Below, one piece after another: positions 60,445 to 64,000 of a DNA stretch of 64,000 nt (within the stretch, counting starts at the first letter, position 1; each line of letters opens with the position of its first letter). The position numbers were made by a program, and so were the translations under genes. This DNA comes from Roseateles oligotrophus (GTDB lineage: Bacteria; Pseudomonadota; Gammaproteobacteria; Burkholderiales; Burkholderiaceae_C): NCBI RefSeq assembly GCF_014204525.1, contig NZ_JACHLP010000003.1, forward strand, positions 62,001-126,000, given 5' to 3'. Under the pieces are notes generated by a model, which ran no database searches, was not told the DNA's origin, and saw only the letters and a program-made list of their open reading frames with translations.

Positions 60445-60930
60445 TTAGATGGTGCAGCTGGCGGCGCGTGCCTGGGCTTCCACCACCGTGTACAAAGCGG
60501 CAGCCTTGTCCATGCGGCCCGATTCGGCATAGCCTGACTTAGCAACCAGGGCGGCGAAATCTTGCCGCAGCGCCACTTGGAATTGCGTGCCGGCTTGGGC
60601 CGTGCAGCCGGCGGCATCGCTCAGAGCAGCGAGGTGTTGACCTTCGCCTTTGGCCAGGTCGGTTTCCAACTGAGCATAAGAATTCAGAAGCAAAGACGCC
60701 ACCTTCTTTTGCCCCCCCTTGCAGGTGTCGGCAGAGGAGACATTGGACGAAATGGCGGTGGTGCCCAAGTCCCAGGTGACGTTGGTGATGGCTGCAACAA
60801 CGGCGTTGTTCGGCGCGATCATCGCGCCCAAGCCGCACTCGGTGTAAATATCGGCAAATTCACGAGCTTGCACAGAGCCGGCAAAACCAGTAACGGCCAA
60901 AGCGGCAACCAGAATAGCTTTTTTGTTCAT
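60445..60930 (-). CDS. DUF3015 periplasmic protein
   Basis: A 161-residue secreted protein: signal peptide (MKKAILVAALAVTGFAGSVQA-like, starting MNKKAILVAALAVTGFAG), then the family opening TECGLGAMIAPNNAVVAAIT, and SADTCKGGQKKVASLLLNSY. Four cysteines (CGLG, TCKGG, AAGCTA, ASCTI) probably form two disulfides. The function is unknown. It is followed by the DUF4105 gene, a common pairing, with a hairpin between them. Confidence 0.9.
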   Translation of the reverse strand: MNKKAILVAALAVTGFAGSVQAREFADIYTECGLGAMIAPNNAVVAAITNVTWDLGTTAISSNVSSADTCKGGQKKVASLLLNSYAQLETDLAKGEGQHLAALSDAAGCTAQAGTQFQVALRQDFAALVAKSGYAESGRMDKAAALYTVVEAQARAASCTI

Positions 60931-61127
60931 GGAATCTTCTGAAGGTGAAATGTGAACTCGACCAGGCCGAGCAATTGAGTAGGATTTCCTTGAAGATACC
61001 TCCTCCCCAAGGAAGGCCGATTATCCTGTTGGCTCACAATCTCGCCGCCCGACATACCGTCCGAATTTAACGTTAGTCGCGTTCACACGACACCACGGGT
61101 GTCCATCTTTACCGGAGTTTCAAATGG

Positions 61128-61167
61128 AAAACGCCCGTCTGACCTGGGTCAAACGGGCGTTTTTTTC
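61128..61167. terminator. Bidirectional rho-independent terminator after atp operon
   Basis: AAAACGCCCGT (61128-61138) pairs perfectly with ACGGGCGTTTT (61153-61163), 14-base loop, with T-runs on the 3' side in both directions. It lies 37 bp past the atpC stop on the minus strand. Confidence 0.88.
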
Positions 61168-61203
61168 AATCAAGGCGGGGCCTGGAACCGCAAAAGTAAT
61201 TAG

Positions 61204-61617
61204 TTACTTTTTACGAAACTTCTGCAAGGCGGCGATCTGCGCGGCCATGACGGCGAATTCGCTTTGAGCGGCGGCGAAGTCGATGTCGGACTTGGCGTTC
61301 TTCATCGCTTCTTCGGCCAGCTTCTTGGCTTCGCTTGCCTTGGCTTCGTCCAGATCCTTGCCGCGGATGGCGGTGTCGGCCAGCACGGTCACGGTGCCGG
61401 GTTGCACTTCCAGAATGCCGCCGGCCACGAAGACAAATTCTTCGCCGCCATCGGCCTTCTCGATGCGCACCGCACCCGGCTTGATGCGGGTGATGAAGGG
61501 CGTGTGCTTGGGCAGGATGCCCAGCTCGCCGCTTTCGCCCGGCAGCGCAACAAACTTGGCCTCGCCGGAGAAGATCTGCTCTTCGGCGGAGACCACATCC
61601 ACATGGATAGTTGCCAT
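61204..61617 (-). CDS. atpC: ATP synthase F1 epsilon subunit
   Basis: A 137-residue subunit of the F1 central stalk. The beta-sandwich N-domain reads [40 protein letters not shown] and [20 protein letters not shown]; the C-terminal helices ([20 protein letters not shown]) carry the inhibitory region. The length is normal. It is the last gene of the operon, 69 bp after atpD, with the terminator just downstream. Confidence 0.97.
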   Translation of the reverse strand: MATIHVDVVSAEEQIFSGEAKFVALPGESGELGILPKHTPFITRIKPGAVRIEKADGGEEFVFVAGGILEVQPGTVTVLADTAIRGKDLDEAKASEAKKLAEEAMKNAKSDIDFAAAQSEFAVMAAQIAALQKFRKK

Positions 61618-61652
61618 ATCAATCTTCCTTAGCGTTCAAAAGACTCGTCTTT

Positions 61653-61678
61653 GGGGACAGCCCGGTGAAGGCTGCCCC
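61653..61678 (-). other. Intercistronic hairpin between atpD and atpC
   Basis: GGGGACAGCC (61653-61662) pairs with GGCTGCCCC (61670-61678) with one bulged A. It lies in the 69-bp atpD-atpC gap and may protect or process the mRNA. Confidence 0.5.
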
Positions 61679-61686
61679 GCAAAGCC

Positions 61687-63114
<1,428 letters not shown>

Positions 63115-63151
63115 TTAAACAATCAGTATTCGTTGCGTATGAGGTGCAGCA

Positions 63152-64000
63152 TCAGCCCACGGCTGCTGCGCCGCTGACGATCTCAGACAGTTCCTTGGTG
63201 ATGGCGGCCTGGCGGGTCTTGTTGTAGACCAGCTTGAGCTCACCAATCAAGGTGCCGGCGTTGTCGGTCGCGGCCTTCATCGCCACCATGCGTGCCGATT
63301 GCTCGGACGCCATGTTCTCTGCCACGGCCTGGTAGACCAGCGCCTCGGTGTAGCGCAGCAGCAGCTCGTCGATCACGGTCTGAGCGTCGGGCTCATAGAT
63401 GTAATCCCACGAGTGCTCGCCGGCGCCCGTCTTCATGCCTTCGGTGCTCAGCGGCAAGAGCTGCTGAACCACCGGTTCCTGCTTCATCGTGTTGATGAAT
63501 TTGGTGTAGCAGAGGTAGACGGCGGACAGCTTGCCTTCGGCATACGCGTCCAGCAGCACCTTGACCGGGCCGATGATCTTCTCGATATGCGGCTGATCAC
63601 CCATCTGGGTGACATGAGCCACCACCTTGGCGCCCACGCGGTTCATGAAGCCCAGGCCCTTGTTGCCGATGGCAACGACCTCGGCCTTTTGACCGACGGC
63701 TTCCAAGTCCTTCAACTTGGTCGTCGCAGCGCGCAAGAGATTGGTATTCAAACCACCGCACAGACCCTTGTCGGTCGTCACCACCACAAAACCGACCGCC
63801 TTGGCACCTTCGTTCTTGACGAGGAAGGCGTGCTGGTACTCGGGATTGGCCTGGGCGAGATTGGCGGCGATATTGCCGATCTTCTCGCTGTAGGGACGGG
63901 CCGCGCGCATGCGCTCCTGCGCCTTGCGCATCTTGGAGGCAGCGACCATTTCCATGGCCTTGGTGATCTTCTTGGTGTTCTCGACCGACTTGATCTTGCC
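63152..64000 (-). CDS. atpG: ATP synthase F1 gamma subunit, N-terminus cut by window edge
   Basis: About 282 residues of the rotary shaft subunit. The visible N-terminal part reads [20 protein letters not shown] followed by [11 protein letters not shown], the highly conserved gamma opening, so only a few residues are missing. The C-terminal helix ends with [20 protein letters not shown] and [19 protein letters not shown], the gamma signature. The reading continues past the window end at 64000. Confidence 0.97.
   Translation of the reverse strand, partial: GKIKSVENTKKITKAMEMVAASKMRKAQERMRAARPYSEKIGNIAANLAQANPEYQHAFLVKNEGAKAVGFVVVTTDKGLCGGLNTNLLRAATTKLKDLEAVGQKAEVVAIGNKGLGFMNRVGAKVVAHVTQMGDQPHIEKIIGPVKVLLDAYAEGKLSAVYLCYTKFINTMKQEPVVQQLLPLSTEGMKTGAGEHSWDYIYEPDAQTVIDELLLRYTEALVYQAVAENMASEQSARMVAMKAATDNAGTLIGELKLVYNKTRQAAITKELSEIVSGAAAVG

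Overview
The window is high-GC bacterial DNA with dense coding, short intergenic gaps and many convergent or overlapping stops. Gene order and protein types (atpGDC, a priA-hemE pair, YceI with cytochrome b561, a CsgG/DUF4810/DUF799 trio, a DUF3015-DUF4105 pair) suggest a betaproteobacterium of the Burkholderiales, probably of the Rubrivivax-Leptothrix-Roseateles type. This assignment is inferred from protein content; no rRNA or tRNA gene is present to confirm it.

Layout. 1-13.1 kb: the end of an MFS transporter, a divergent GlxA-type regulator, a minus-strand run (VirK/YbjX-like protein, a NodB-caspase-TPR fusion, an S41 lipoprotein protease), an M16 peptidase, and a LysR / degenerate metallo-beta-lactamase / DsbA group. 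13.1-21.8 kb: a 146-bp palindromic element, a hybrid histidine kinase, a PhnZ-like HD protein, cytochrome b561 with two YceI proteins, a LytS/LytR-type two-component pair with a small membrane protein between them, and a lysoplasmalogenase-like protein. 22-27.5 kb: FadL-type porin, PhoD-type phosphatase with an unusual insertion, SPFH protein with an Arc-like repressor and a visible operator, and a YciI protein.

27.5-32.4 kb is an accessory island. It holds an IS481-type transposase remnant, an AT-rich stretch with a second secreted caspase-like protease and an orphan membrane protein, and an intact one-gene IS66-type element with terminal inverted repeats and flanking direct repeats. 32.4-33.7 kb: an SRPBCC protein and a ParE-type toxin-antitoxin pair lying between a fragment of the 3' end of rep and the intact rep gene.

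33.6-49.6 kb: Rep helicase, a surface-polysaccharide pair (O-antigen-ligase-like membrane protein plus beta-helix protein) with a (GGCA)6 tract upstream, a predicted pseudokinase, an S9 peptidase, and a signalling cluster. In that cluster an orphan periplasmic binding protein and a PAS histidine kinase face an HTH-receiver protein and a receiver-Hpt protein, which together could form a complete phosphorelay.

49.6-64 kb is core-like: priA and hemE separated by about 390 bp with four DnaA-box-like sites and four iteron-like repeats, lemA with two TPM-domain proteins, a D-hexose-6-phosphate mutarotase, the CsgG-like lipoprotein trio, DUF4105/DUF3015, then atpC, atpD and the start of atpG, cut by the window edge. 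No CRISPR array, tRNA or rRNA was recognised.
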